11,877 bases of DNA, from the NCBI GenBank assembly GCA_946482115.1, contig CAMLQP010000068.1, positions 1-11,877 of the forward strand, in the 5' to 3' direction. Position 1 is the stretch's first letter; the number at the start of each line of letters is the position of its first letter. The translations under genes were made by a program, and so were the position numbers. Origin of the DNA: an uncultured Comamonadaceae bacterium. GTDB taxonomy: Bacteria > Pseudomonadota > Gammaproteobacteria > Burkholderiales > Burkholderiaceae. Under the pieces are notes generated by a model. The model made no database searches and had not been told where the DNA came from. It saw only the letters and a list, made by a program, of their open reading frames with translations. Below, piece by piece: positions 1-8,462 of this stretch.

Positions 1-392
1 GCCTGCTCATCGGCGGACTGTGCCTGGCCGTGCAGGCCTGGGCGCTGCACACCGGCCACGCGCACTGGCAGACCATGGTGTTCACCGTGCTCACGCTGGC
101 GCAGATGGCGCATGTGATCGCCATCCGCTCGGAATCCGAACCCCTCTGGCGGCTGGGGCTGCTGAGCAACCGTCCACTGCTGGGCGCGGTGCTGCTCACG
201 TTCGCGCTGCAGATGGCAACCATCTATGTGCCCTGGCTCAACCCCATCTTCCGCACCGAGCCGCTAAGCCTGGGTGAGCTGGCCCTGTGCATTGGGGCCG
301 CTTTGGTGGTATTGGTAGTCGTCGAAATTGAAAAGACCTGGCGGCGCCAGCGCCCACAGTCTGCGGCCTCTGACGCCGCCCTGGACGCCTGA
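1..392 (+). CDS. P-type cation-transporting ATPase, C-terminal part (5' end outside window)
   Basis: This is the C-terminal membrane domain of a P2-type cation ATPase; the reading frame is open from base 3 and the TGA is at 390-392, leaving 129 residues. The fragment consists of several hydrophobic helices separated by short loops. The stretches TVLTLAQMAHVIAIRSES and LGLLSNRPLLGAVLLTFALQ followed by YVPWLNPIF and a terminal VEIEK motif are typical of the Cation_ATPase_C region of calcium/sodium-pump-like bacterial ATPases. The catalytic phosphorylation and nucleotide domains lie upstream of the window, so the transported ion cannot be judged. The last 20 or so residues are a basic, then Ala-rich cytoplasmic tail. 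It converges with nirE with 71 bases between the two stops, in which I see no clear terminator. Nothing ties it to denitrification. Confidence 0.85.
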   Translation, partial: LLIGGLCLAVQAWALHTGHAHWQTMVFTVLTLAQMAHVIAIRSESEPLWRLGLLSNRPLLGAVLLTFALQMATIYVPWLNPIFRTEPLSLGELALCIGAALVVLVVVEIEKTWRRQRPQSAASDAALDA

Positions 393-463
393 GCAGCGCT
401 CCGCACTCGGGCGGTCTCAGGCCCGGTGAACGCGCCTTTCGCCGATTTCTCCGATTCAGTGGA

Positions 464-1300
464 CTAGCGCGGCGAAGCCTGCACCAGCCTTTGAACCAGC
501 GCTGGCTGCAAAGCCACCACCTCGCCCACAACGATCAGTGCAGGTGCTTTCACGCCCTGACTGGCAGACAAGCTTGGCAACGACGCAAGGGTGCCGGTGA
601 GGCAGCGCTGATCCCGCAGGGATGCGCGCTCGACGATGGCTGCGGGCGTGGTCGGCGGTAGGCCGTGCGCGGCCAACTGCGCACAGATGGTGGGCAACGT
701 GGCCACTCCCATGTAGAACACCACGGTCTGGCGCGGCCGCGCGAGCAAGGGCCAGTCCAATGCCGTGTCATTGTCAGCGCGCAAGTGCCCAGTGGCCAAC
801 ACCAGCGTGCCCGCGTGGTCGCGGTGCGTGAGCGGAATACCCGCGCACGCGCCCGCTGCCTGGGCGGCCGTGATGCCGGGCACCACGTCAAAGGGAATGC
901 CCGCACGGGCCAGGCCTATTGCCTCTTCGCCGCCCCTGCCGAAGATGTAGCAGTCGCCGCCCTTGAGGCGCACCAGCGGCCGGCCGCTGCGCGCCAGCCG
1001 ACACATGAGCTCGATGATGTCCTCCTGCGGCAGGGTGTGACGCGACGACTCCTTGCCCACATAGATGCGCTCGGCACCCGCGGGCACCAGGGCCAGCACC
1101 TCCTCGCCCACCAGGTGGTCGTACAGCACCAGGCTTGCCTCGCGCAGCACGCGCGCGGCTTTCACAGTGAGCAGGTCCGGGTCGCCCGGGCCGGCGCCCA
1201 CCAGCGTCACGCGCGCCGCAGGCGCCGGATGGTGGGAGGGGTTCTCTGCCCTGCCCTGCGCGGGCTTCTTCAGCCATTGGGGATCATCCATGAAGCTCAT
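464..1300 (-). CDS. nirE: Uroporphyrinogen-III C-methyltransferase (SUMT), NirE/CobA type
   Basis: The 278-residue protein is a stand-alone SUMT. It uses two S-adenosylmethionine to methylate uroporphyrinogen III at C2 and C7, giving precorrin-2, the precursor of siroheme and hence heme d1. Visible family motifs are VGAGPGDPDLLT (about 34-45), the YDHLV segment (60-64), RLKGGD followed by IFGRGGEE (111-126) and PGITAA (141-146). There is no CysG-type dehydrogenase/ferrochelatase domain, so siroheme completion must be done elsewhere. The residues after RLKGGD are Cys-Tyr, where many homologues have Pro-Phe. An in-frame TAG sits directly before the ATG at 1298-1300, so the start cannot lie further upstream; Met4 is an alternative and neither has a strong ribosome site. 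It is divergent from nirS and probably shares its FNR/DNR-type operator. Sequence alone cannot fully separate NirE from a cobalamin/siroheme CobA; the choice rests on position. Confidence 0.88.
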   Translation of the reverse strand: MSFMDDPQWLKKPAQGRAENPSHHPAPAARVTLVGAGPGDPDLLTVKAARVLREASLVLYDHLVGEEVLALVPAGAERIYVGKESSRHTLPQEDIIELMCRLARSGRPLVRLKGGDCYIFGRGGEEAIGLARAGIPFDVVPGITAAQAAGACAGIPLTHRDHAGTLVLATGHLRADNDTALDWPLLARPRQTVVFYMGVATLPTICAQLAAHGLPPTTPAAIVERASLRDQRCLTGTLASLPSLSASQGVKAPALIVVGEVVALQPALVQRLVQASPR

Positions 1301-1357
1301 CTATACGGCTCGCTGGTATTTGTGGGTAAGGGCATGGTGGAACAGGGCCGACACCGC

Positions 1358-1379
1358 GTCCTTGAACCAGTTCAAGGAC
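1358..1379. promoter_or_regulatory. FNR/DNR-type palindromic operator between nirE and nirS
   Basis: A 22-base palindrome with 10-base perfect arms (GTCCTTGAAC and GTTCAAGGAC) around a CA centre. The core TTGAA-N4-TTCAA at 1362-1375 fits the FNR/CRP superfamily half-site pattern (FNR and DNR/NNR consensus TTGAT-N4-ATCAA) except for the innermost base of each half. Its centre is about 68 bases from the nirE start and about 133 bases from the nirS start. If it acts at about -41.5 in both directions, nirE would have a leader of roughly 27 bases and nirS one of roughly 90 bases. I see no convincing -10 box in either direction. Control by a DNR/NnrR-like NO sensor or an FNR-like oxygen sensor is inferred from the match and from a nearly identical site before norC. 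Confidence 0.8.
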
Positions 1380-1417
1380 AGCACGCGCCGCCCGCCGGAC
1401 CATTGCCCCACCCGCAA

Positions 1418-1438
1418 GCCACGAAGGACAGCCGTGGC
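1418..1438 (+). other. Small stem-loop in the nirS leader
   Basis: GCCACG (1418-1423) and CGTGGC (1433-1438) can form a 6-base-pair stem with a 9-base loop containing AAGGA. It lies in the presumed 5' untranslated region of nirS, about 65 bases before the start codon. Hairpins this size are frequent by chance in GC-rich DNA, so any role in leader stability is speculative. Confidence 0.25.
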
Positions 1439-1489
1439 GCGAGTCGGAGGGCGCAGCCGCATCCACCGCCAACCATTCGCTGCCCATGA

Positions 1490-3226
<1,737 letters not shown>

Positions 3227-3229
3227 TGC

Positions 3230-3305
3230 CCCCCTGAGTCGCCTGCGGCGCCTTCCCCCCAGGGGGACGCCGCCAGGGGCCTGGTAGAGCCAGTTCCCCG
3301 GCGGC
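3230..3305 (+). repeat. Tandem hairpins between nirS and nirM, possible Comamonadaceae intergenic repeat
   Basis: Two adjacent inverted repeats begin four bases after the nirS stop. The first pairs CCCCCTG (3230-3236) with CAGGGGG (3260-3266) and contains an inner CGCC-TGC-GGCG hairpin at 3240-3250. The second pairs 3269-3284 with 3290-3305 around a 5-base TAGAG loop: 13 Watson-Crick pairs and one G-U out of 16. No T-tract follows, so it is not a classical intrinsic terminator. The C-rich run then CCAGGGGGACGCC resembles a high-copy intergenic element I remember from Acidovorax-like genomes, which I cannot verify here. Likely roles are protection of the nirS mRNA 3' end or partial attenuation before the downstream genes. 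The remaining bases to 3388 show nothing else clear. Confidence 0.6.
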
Positions 3306-3388
3306 TGCTGGTCTTAGGCCGCGCGGGTGCGTAGGCAGAAGACAGTGTTTGGCGCCCAGGCAACCCATCCCAATCACAGGATCAAACA

Positions 3389-3712
3389 ATGAGACACCAT
3401 CTGACAGGGCCTCTGGCCGTCGCTGCGGCCCTGGCGCTTTGCGCCGGTGCCGCCAGCGCCGCCTCCCCCGAAGAAGCCATGAACAAGGCCGGCTGCATGG
3501 CCTGCCATGCCAAGGACAAGAAGCTGGTCGGACCCGCGTTCAAAGACATCGCGGCCAAGTACAAGGGCAAGGACGTGACGGCGCAGCTGGTCGACAAGAT
3601 CCGCAAGGGTGGCTCCGGCGTGTTCGGGCCGATTCCGATGTCACCCAACGGGCCGGACAAGATCGACGACGCCGACCTGAAGGCCGCGGTCGAGTTCATT
3701 CTGAAGTCCTGA
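3389..3712 (+). CDS. nirM: Cytochrome c551/c552, periplasmic electron donor to NirS
   Basis: Small class I c-type cytochrome of 107 residues. A signal peptide with a hydrophobic Ala-rich core ends around ASA-A (24-25), leaving about 82 residues, the size of Pseudomonas cytochrome c551. The heme site is CMACH at 36-40, and the axial methionine is Met84 in GPIPMSPN, the characteristic c551 motif. In the family it carries electrons from the bc1 complex to NirS, and sometimes to other periplasmic reductases. AGGA at 3378-3381 lies 7 bases before the ATG and supports this start. It follows nirS after a 162-base gap containing strong hairpins, and nirC starts 19 bases later, so it probably belongs to the same transcript. 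Its order (nirS, nirM, nirC) matches the P. aeruginosa nir operon. Confidence 0.93.
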   Translation: MRHHLTGPLAVAAALALCAGAASAASPEEAMNKAGCMACHAKDKKLVGPAFKDIAAKYKGKDVTAQLVDKIRKGGSGVFGPIPMSPNGPDKIDDADLKAAVEFILKS

Positions 3713-3731
3713 GCCGCTGCGCGAGCCTTCC

Positions 3732-4082
3732 ATGCCTGCCTCCACCCGCCCCGCCATGCTGCTGATTTATGCCCTGGCTTGTGCCGGGGCGGCAGCGCAG
3801 GTGCCGGGCACGCCCGAACGCCAGCGCGAACTGGTGCGCATGGTGCGGCAGGACTGCGGCTCGTGCCACGGCATGCACCTCACGGGCGGGCTGGGCCCGC
3901 CGCTCACCCCTGCGGCGCTGGCGGACAAACCTGCAGCGTCCCTGGCCGCCACCATTTTTCACGGCCGCCCGGGCACGCCCATGCCGCCTTGGCGCACCTT
4001 TGTCACCGAAGCCGAGGCCCTGTGGATTGCCGAGCAGCTGGCCGGCGGCTTCCCTCCGTGGCCTCCACGCACCTCGCCATGA
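3732..4082 (+). CDS. nirC: NirC, small periplasmic cytochrome c of heme d1 assembly
   Basis: A 116-residue precursor with a short hydrophobic signal peptide ending near GAAAQ (19-23), a heme c site CGSCH at 42-46 and a likely axial Met84 in GTPMPPW. The segment DCGSCHGMHLTGGLGPPLTP is typical of NirC and of the cytochrome c domain of NirN, which here reads HCASCHGAQRTGGMGPALLP. In the family NirC can donate electrons to NirS and is thought to act in the last steps of heme d1 maturation together with NirF and NirN; the exact role is not settled. The ATG at 3732 has no strong ribosome site; Met9 (3756) would also leave a signal sequence. The stop overlaps the nirF start by 4 bases (ATGA at 4079-4082), implying translational coupling. 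Confidence 0.92.
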   Translation: MPASTRPAMLLIYALACAGAAAQVPGTPERQRELVRMVRQDCGSCHGMHLTGGLGPPLTPAALADKPAASLAATIFHGRPGTPMPPWRTFVTEAEALWIAEQLAGGFPPWPPRTSP

Positions 4083-5272
4083 AACGACGCCCCCTTCTCC
4101 TCGGCCTGGCGGCACTGCCACTGCTGGCCAGCGGCTGCGCCACATTGCAACCGCCCGAATCCCCCCTCATGGGCACCGGCGACCTGGGCCTGGTCGTGGA
4201 GCGGGCCACCGGCGCGGTGCTGCTCGTGAACACCACGCACCGGTCCGTGCTGGCCCGCGTCAGCGGGCTGGGCGACCTGTCGCATGCCTCGGTGGTGTTC
4301 TCGCGCGATGGCCGCCATGCCTACGTGTTTGGTCGCGACGGCGCCCTCACGCGCATCGACCTGCTGACCCGGCGCATCACCGCGCGCGAGCTGCAGGCGG
4401 GCAACTCCATCGGCGGGGCCATCAGTGCCGACGGCACCCTGGTGGCCGCGCAGAACTACACGCCTGGCGGCGTGAAGGTGTTTGACGCCGCCACCCTCGC
4501 GTTGCGGGCCGACATCCCGGCGTTCACGGCCGACGGCCAGCGCTCCCGCGTGGTGGGCCTGGCCGACCTGCCCGGGCGGCGCTTCATCTACAGCCTGTTC
4601 GATGCCGACGCGATCTGCATGGCCGACTGCACCGATCCCGACCGGCCGCGCGTGACGCGCATCGACGGCATCGGCCGCCAGCCCTACGACGCGCTGGTCA
4701 CGCCCGATGGCCGCCACTACATCGCCGGGCTGTTTGGGGAAGACGGCCTGGCGCTGGTGGACACCTGGGCCGAGCAGCCGGTGGCGCGCCGCATCCTGGC
4801 GGGCTATGGCCGCGGCCAGCAGCCCTTGCCCGTGTTCAAGATGCCGCACCTGCGCGGCTGGGCCGTGGCGGGGCGCCATGCCTACCTGCCGGCCATCGGC
4901 CGCCATGAGGTGCTGGTGGTGGACACCGCCACATGGGATGAAGTCGGCCGCATCCCGGTGGCCGGCCAGCCCGTTTTCGTAATGGCGCGGCCTGACGGCC
5001 GCCAGGTGTGGGTGAACTTTGCCGTGCCCGACTACCACCGCGTGCAGGTCATCGACACCGTGGCGCAGCGCGTGGGGGCCACACTGCAGCCGGGCAAGGC
5101 CGTGATGCACATGGAATTCACCCCGCGCGGCGAGTCGGTGTGGATCAGCTGCCGCGACGACGACAAGGTGGTGGTGCTGGACACCGCCACCCTGGCCACC
5201 CAGGCCACGCTGCAGGCCCAGGCGCCCAGCGGCATCTTCTTGACGGCGCGCGCGCAGCGCATGGGGTTCTAG
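4079..5272 (+). CDS. nirF: NirF, heme d1 biosynthesis propeller lipoprotein
   Basis: A 397-residue protein homologous to the d1 domain of NirS but lacking a cytochrome c domain. The N-terminus KRRPLLLGLAALPLLASGC looks like a lipoprotein signal with Cys20 as the lipidated residue, although position -3 is Ala rather than Leu. That suggests anchoring on the periplasmic side of the membrane, as described for P. aeruginosa NirF. The beta-propeller repeats carry repeated RDG/PDGR turns. His69 (LSHASVVFSRDGR) aligns by eye with the d1 axial histidine of NirS, and His257 (KMPHLRGW) with one distal histidine. NirF is required for heme d1 formation and binds late intermediates; its exact reaction is debated. 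The longer upstream reading frame is rejected because ATG 4079 overlaps the nirC stop and directly begins the lipoprotein signal. nirDL begins one base after the stop. Confidence 0.93.
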   Translation: MKRRPLLLGLAALPLLASGCATLQPPESPLMGTGDLGLVVERATGAVLLVNTTHRSVLARVSGLGDLSHASVVFSRDGRHAYVFGRDGALTRIDLLTRRITARELQAGNSIGGAISADGTLVAAQNYTPGGVKVFDAATLALRADIPAFTADGQRSRVVGLADLPGRRFIYSLFDADAICMADCTDPDRPRVTRIDGIGRQPYDALVTPDGRHYIAGLFGEDGLALVDTWAEQPVARRILAGYGRGQQPLPVFKMPHLRGWAVAGRHAYLPAIGRHEVLVVDTATWDEVGRIPVAGQPVFVMARPDGRQVWVNFAVPDYHRVQVIDTVAQRVGATLQPGKAVMHMEFTPRGESVWISCRDDDKVVVLDTATLATQATLQAQAPSGIFLTARAQRMGF

Positions 5273-5273
5273 C

Positions 5274-6278
5274 ATGGTGCCGACAAGCCCCACGCACGAC
5301 CTGCCCCTGCTCAACACCTGGCAGCGCGGCTTTCCACTGCGCCCCGCGCCGTTCGACGCGCTGGGCCAGGCGCTGGGGCGGCCTGCGGGCGACGTGATCG
5401 CAACCTGCCAGCGCCTGCAGGCGGCCGGCGTGCTCGGCCGCATCGGCGGCGTGTTCGCGCCCGGTGCGGGCGGTGCCGGCCTGCTGGCCGCCATGGCGGT
5501 GCCGCGCGAGCGGCTGGAAGCCGTGGCCGCCGCCGTCTCGCGCCACCCGGGCGTGAGCCACAACTACGAGCGCGAGAACGCACTGAACCTCTGGTTCGTG
5601 GCCAACGCCGCCACGCCCGCCGCGCTGGAAGCACTGCTGGCGCAGATCGAGCAGGACACGGGCCTCACCGTGCTGCGCCTGCCCATGCTGCAGCCCTACC
5701 GCATCGACCTGTCGTTCGACCTGGCGCAGCCCAGCGCCGCCGCGGGCGGCATCACCCGCAGCGCCACCCGGCCCGTGGCCCCGCACGAAACCGGACTGGC
5801 GGCCCTGGCAGAGCAAGGCCTGCCGCTGGTGCCGCGGCCCTTTGACGCCTGGGCTGAGGCGCTGGGCTGGACCACGGGCGACGTACTGGACACCCTGTCG
5901 CGCTGGCTGGCCCAGGGCACCCTGAGCCGCTTCGGCATGGTGGTGCGCCACCACGAGGTGGGCTACACCGCCAACGCCATGACCGTGTTCGACGTGCCGG
6001 ACGACGAGGTGGATGCCTGCGGCGCGCGGCTGGCCTGCCAGCCCGGCGTCACCCTGGCCTACCGGCGCGCCCGCGCAGCGCAGTGGGGCTACAACCTGTA
6101 CTGCATGGTGCACGGGCGGGAGCGCGGCGAAGTGCTGGCCCTGGTGCAGCAAGCCGCGCAGCGCGCCGGCATGGCCCACCACCGGCGCGAGGTGCTGTTC
6201 TCGCTGCGGCGCTTCACGCAGCGCGGCCCGCGCCGGTTCGCCGCCGCCCCCGCCACGCAGGAGGCCACCCATGCTTAG
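5274..6278 (+). CDS. nirDL: NirDL fusion, siroheme decarboxylase subunit
   Basis: A 334-residue fusion of two AsnC/Lrp-like siroheme decarboxylase modules. The NirD-like half (about 1-150) contains a winged-helix-like N-terminus and SHNYERENALNLWFV (95-109). A Pro/Ala/Thr-rich linker (about 151-170) joins it to the NirL-like half (171-334), which carries GYTANAMTVFDV (230-241), YRRARAAQWGYNLYCMVHG (263-281) and RREVLFSLRRF (304-314). In denitrifiers these proteins remove the acetate carboxyl groups at C12 and C18 of siroheme, giving 12,18-didecarboxysiroheme, the NirJ substrate. They are cytoplasmic and, despite the fold, enzymes rather than established transcription factors. A fused NirDL occurs in Paracoccus and P. 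stutzeri type clusters, whereas P. aeruginosa has separate nirD and nirL. The start is one base after the nirF stop; only a weak GGGG lies 7 bases before. It overlaps nirG by 8 bases. Confidence 0.92.
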   Translation: MVPTSPTHDLPLLNTWQRGFPLRPAPFDALGQALGRPAGDVIATCQRLQAAGVLGRIGGVFAPGAGGAGLLAAMAVPRERLEAVAAAVSRHPGVSHNYERENALNLWFVANAATPAALEALLAQIEQDTGLTVLRLPMLQPYRIDLSFDLAQPSAAAGGITRSATRPVAPHETGLAALAEQGLPLVPRPFDAWAEALGWTTGDVLDTLSRWLAQGTLSRFGMVVRHHEVGYTANAMTVFDVPDDEVDACGARLACQPGVTLAYRRARAAQWGYNLYCMVHGRERGEVLALVQQAAQRAGMAHHRREVLFSLRRFTQRGPRRFAAAPATQEATHA

Positions 6279-6759
6279 ACACGACCAGCTGCAACTGGTG
6301 GACTACCTGCACGGCGGCTTTCCGCTGGTGGACCGGCCCTTTGCCGCCGTGGGGCAGGCCCTGGGCTGGAGCGAGGACCAGGTCATCGAAAGCCTGCACC
6401 AGCTGCTTGCCAGCGGCGTGCTCACCCGCTTCGGGCCGCTGTTCCAGATCGAGCGCGCCGGCGGCCAGTTCATGCTGGCCGCGCTGGCGGTGCCGCCCGA
6501 GCGCTTTGACGACGTGGCCACCCTGGTGAACGCCCAGCCCGAGGTGGCCCACAACTACCGCCGCGACCACCCGCAGCTGAACATGTGGTTCGTGCTGGCC
6601 GCCGAGTCGGCCGAGGGCGTGGCCCGCGCCGCGCAGCGCATCGAGCAGGCCACGGGCCTGCCGGTGTTCCAGTTCCCCAAGGAGCACGAGTACCGCGTGG
6701 AACTGCGCCTGCCGCTGCTGCCCGCCGAAGGAGACCGCCATGGCCCTGGACGCCTTTGA
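6271..6759 (+). CDS. nirG: NirG, siroheme decarboxylase subunit (NirD-like)
   Basis: A 162-residue AsnC/Lrp-like protein of the siroheme decarboxylase family. The start is fixed by AGGAGG at 6259-6264, 6 bases before the ATG. It opens with a helix-turn-helix-like region (GGFPLVDRPFAAVGQALGW, about 15-33) and carries HNYRRDHPQLNMWFV at 94-108, closely matching the NirD half of NirDL (HNYERENALNLWFV). The C-terminal YRVELRLPL likewise corresponds to YRIDLSFDL in NirD. It is expected to work with NirH and NirDL in converting siroheme to didecarboxysiroheme in the cytoplasm; which subunits are catalytic cannot be told from sequence alone. It overlaps nirDL by 8 bases and nirH by 20 bases, so translation is probably coupled. 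The order nirDL-nirG-nirH follows the Pseudomonas operon. Confidence 0.9.
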   Translation: MLRHDQLQLVDYLHGGFPLVDRPFAAVGQALGWSEDQVIESLHQLLASGVLTRFGPLFQIERAGGQFMLAALAVPPERFDDVATLVNAQPEVAHNYRRDHPQLNMWFVLAAESAEGVARAAQRIEQATGLPVFQFPKEHEYRVELRLPLLPAEGDRHGPGRL

Positions 6760-7237
6760 CCGCGCCCTCATCGCCGCCGTGCAAAGCGGCCTGCCCCTGG
6801 TGGCGCGCCCGTACGAAGCCGTGGGCGCCATGCTGGGGGTGGACGGCGAGCGCGTGCGCACGCGGCTCGCGGCCATGCTGGACGAGGGCCTGGTGCGCCG
6901 CATTGGCGCCGTGCCCAACCACTACCGCCTGGGCTTCACCGCCAACGGCATGAGCGTGTGGGACGTGGCGGACGACCAAGTGGACGCGCTGGCCCGCCAG
7001 GTGGCCCAGCTCACGGGCGTGAGCCACTGCTACCGCCGCACACGCCACCTGCCCGAGTGGCCCTACAACCTGTTCGCCATGCTGCACGGCCGCTCGCGCG
7101 ATGAAGTGCAGCGCCAGGCGGATGTGGTGGCCGCGCTGCTGGGCCCGGCGTGCCGCGCGCACGACATCCTCTACTCCACGGCCATTCTGAAAAAAACTGG
7201 CCTGCGCTTGAAAGGCTCCCACGATGTTCAGGATTAG
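6740..7237 (+). CDS. nirH: NirH, siroheme decarboxylase subunit (NirL-like)
   Basis: A 165-residue AsnC/Lrp-like protein. AAGGAG at 6728-6733 lies 6 bases before the ATG, and the start overlaps the nirG end by 20 bases. The helix-turn-helix-like beginning (SGLPLVARPYEAVGAMLG, about 16-33) is followed by GFTANGMSVWDV (65-76) and YRRTRHLPEWPYNLFAMLHG (98-117), the same motifs in the same order as the NirL half of NirDL. NirG plus NirH therefore mirror the fused NirDL protein. Expected role: subunit of the cytoplasmic siroheme decarboxylase machinery of heme d1 biosynthesis. The gene ends inside nirJ (14-base overlap). The C-terminal tail after DILYSTAILKKTGLRL is short and charged. Confidence 0.9.
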   Translation: MALDAFDRALIAAVQSGLPLVARPYEAVGAMLGVDGERVRTRLAAMLDEGLVRRIGAVPNHYRLGFTANGMSVWDVADDQVDALARQVAQLTGVSHCYRRTRHLPEWPYNLFAMLHGRSRDEVQRQADVVAALLGPACRAHDILYSTAILKKTGLRLKGSHDVQD

Positions 7238-8462
7238 CCAATACCTGCGCGAGCTCGCCGCTGCCGAGGCGGCTGGCGCCTACCCGGCCGTGCGCAGCCG
7301 CCCGCCCAAAGGCCCGCAGGGCCCCGTCGTGATCTGGAACCTGATCCGGCGCTGCAACCTCACCTGCAAGCACTGCTATGCCCTCTCGGCCGACCACGAC
7401 TACGCGGGCGAGCTGACGCGCGAAGAGGTGTTTGCGGTGATGCGCGACCTGCGTGCCTACGGCGTGCCCGTGCTCATCCTCTCCGGCGGCGAGCCGCTGA
7501 TGCGGCCGGACATTTTCGACATCGCCGCGCGCGCACGGGACATGGGCTTCTACACCGGCCTGTCCACCAACGGCACGCTGATCGACGCGCCCCTGGCCGA
7601 CCGCATTGCGGCCATGGGGTTTGACTACGTGGGCATCAGCCTGGACGGCCTGCGCGACACCCACGACCGCTTCCGGCGCATGCAGGGCGCGTTTGACCGG
7701 AGCCTGAACGCCCTCAAGCTGCTGCGCGACCGCGGCGTGAAGGTGGGCATGCGCTTCACGATGACCGCGATGAACGCGCACGACCTGCCCGCCCTGCTGG
7801 CACTGATGCGCGAGGAGCGCATCGACAAGTTCTACTTCTCGCACCTCAACTACGCTGGGCGCGGCAACATCCACCGCGGCAAAGACGCGCAGTTCCAGGC
7901 CACGCGCGCGGCGCTCACGCTGCTGTTCGAGCGCGCCTGGGAGGCCGCGCAAGCGGGCCTGGCCGAGGAGTACGTGACGGGCAACAACGATGCCGACGGC
8001 CCCTTCCTGCTGCGGTGGGTGCAGGCGCACCTGCCGCAGTGGGCGCCCGCGCTGGCGCAGCGCCTGGCGGCCTGGGGCGGCAACGCCAGCGGGCTGAATG
8101 TGGCCAACATCGACAACCTGGGCCTGGTGCACCCGGACACCATGTGGTGGCACCACACGCTGGGCGACGTGCGGGAGCGGCCATTCTCGGCCATCTGGAG
8201 CGACACGTCGGACCCGCTGATGGCCGGGCTCAAGCAGCAGCCCCGGCCGGTGCAGGGCCGCTGCGCACAGTGCCGCTACCTGGCGCTGTGCGGCGGCAAC
8301 ACCCGGGTGCGCGCCCAGCAGCTGACGGGCAACGCCTGGGCCGAGGACCCGGGCTGCTACCTGGAAGACGAAGAGATCGGCGCACCAACCGCCGCCAGCA
8401 GCGCGCCGCACTGCCCGCGCCAGCGCATCACCATCCCCATCCGGGAGCAAGCCCATGCCTGA
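7224..8462 (+). CDS. nirJ: NirJ, radical SAM enzyme of heme d1 biosynthesis
   Basis: A 412-residue radical SAM protein. The cluster motif CNLTCKHC (Cys44, Cys48, Cys51) is followed by the SAM-binding LSGGEP (86-91). A C-terminal auxiliary cluster region supplies Cys347, Cys350, Cys356 and Cys378 (C-x2-C-x5-C-x21-C), the pattern reported for NirJ and related SPASM/Twitch enzymes. In the pathway NirJ acts on 12,18-didecarboxysiroheme and removes two propionate side chains on the way to the oxo groups of heme d1; it is cytoplasmic. The tail after Cys378 (about 34 residues with one more Cys) is variable-looking and ends in a basic segment. AAAGG at 7211-7215 lies 8 bases before the ATG. It overlaps nirH by 14 bases and nirN by 8 bases. 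All cluster cysteines are intact. Confidence 0.95.
   Translation: MFRISQYLRELAAAEAAGAYPAVRSRPPKGPQGPVVIWNLIRRCNLTCKHCYALSADHDYAGELTREEVFAVMRDLRAYGVPVLILSGGEPLMRPDIFDIAARARDMGFYTGLSTNGTLIDAPLADRIAAMGFDYVGISLDGLRDTHDRFRRMQGAFDRSLNALKLLRDRGVKVGMRFTMTAMNAHDLPALLALMREERIDKFYFSHLNYAGRGNIHRGKDAQFQATRAALTLLFERAWEAAQAGLAEEYVTGNNDADGPFLLRWVQAHLPQWAPALAQRLAAWGGNASGLNVANIDNLGLVHPDTMWWHHTLGDVRERPFSAIWSDTSDPLMAGLKQQPRPVQGRCAQCRYLALCGGNTRVRAQQLTGNAWAEDPGCYLEDEEIGAPTAASSAPHCPRQRITIPIREQAHA

Noticed and set aside
393..463. Possible bidirectional terminator between the ATPase gene and nirE.
   Set aside because: No stem longer than a few bases and no T-tract could be found in the 71 bases.
3779..4078. Start of nirF 100 codons upstream, within nirC.
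   Set aside because: The extra residues are out-of-frame nirC; the ATG at 4079 overlaps the nirC stop and begins a lipoprotein signal.
3959..5563. Long minus-strand open frame opposite nirF and the start of nirDL.
   Set aside because: Composition is that of an antisense frame (His/Gly/Arg-rich, no domain pattern), and the plus strand encodes clear family members.
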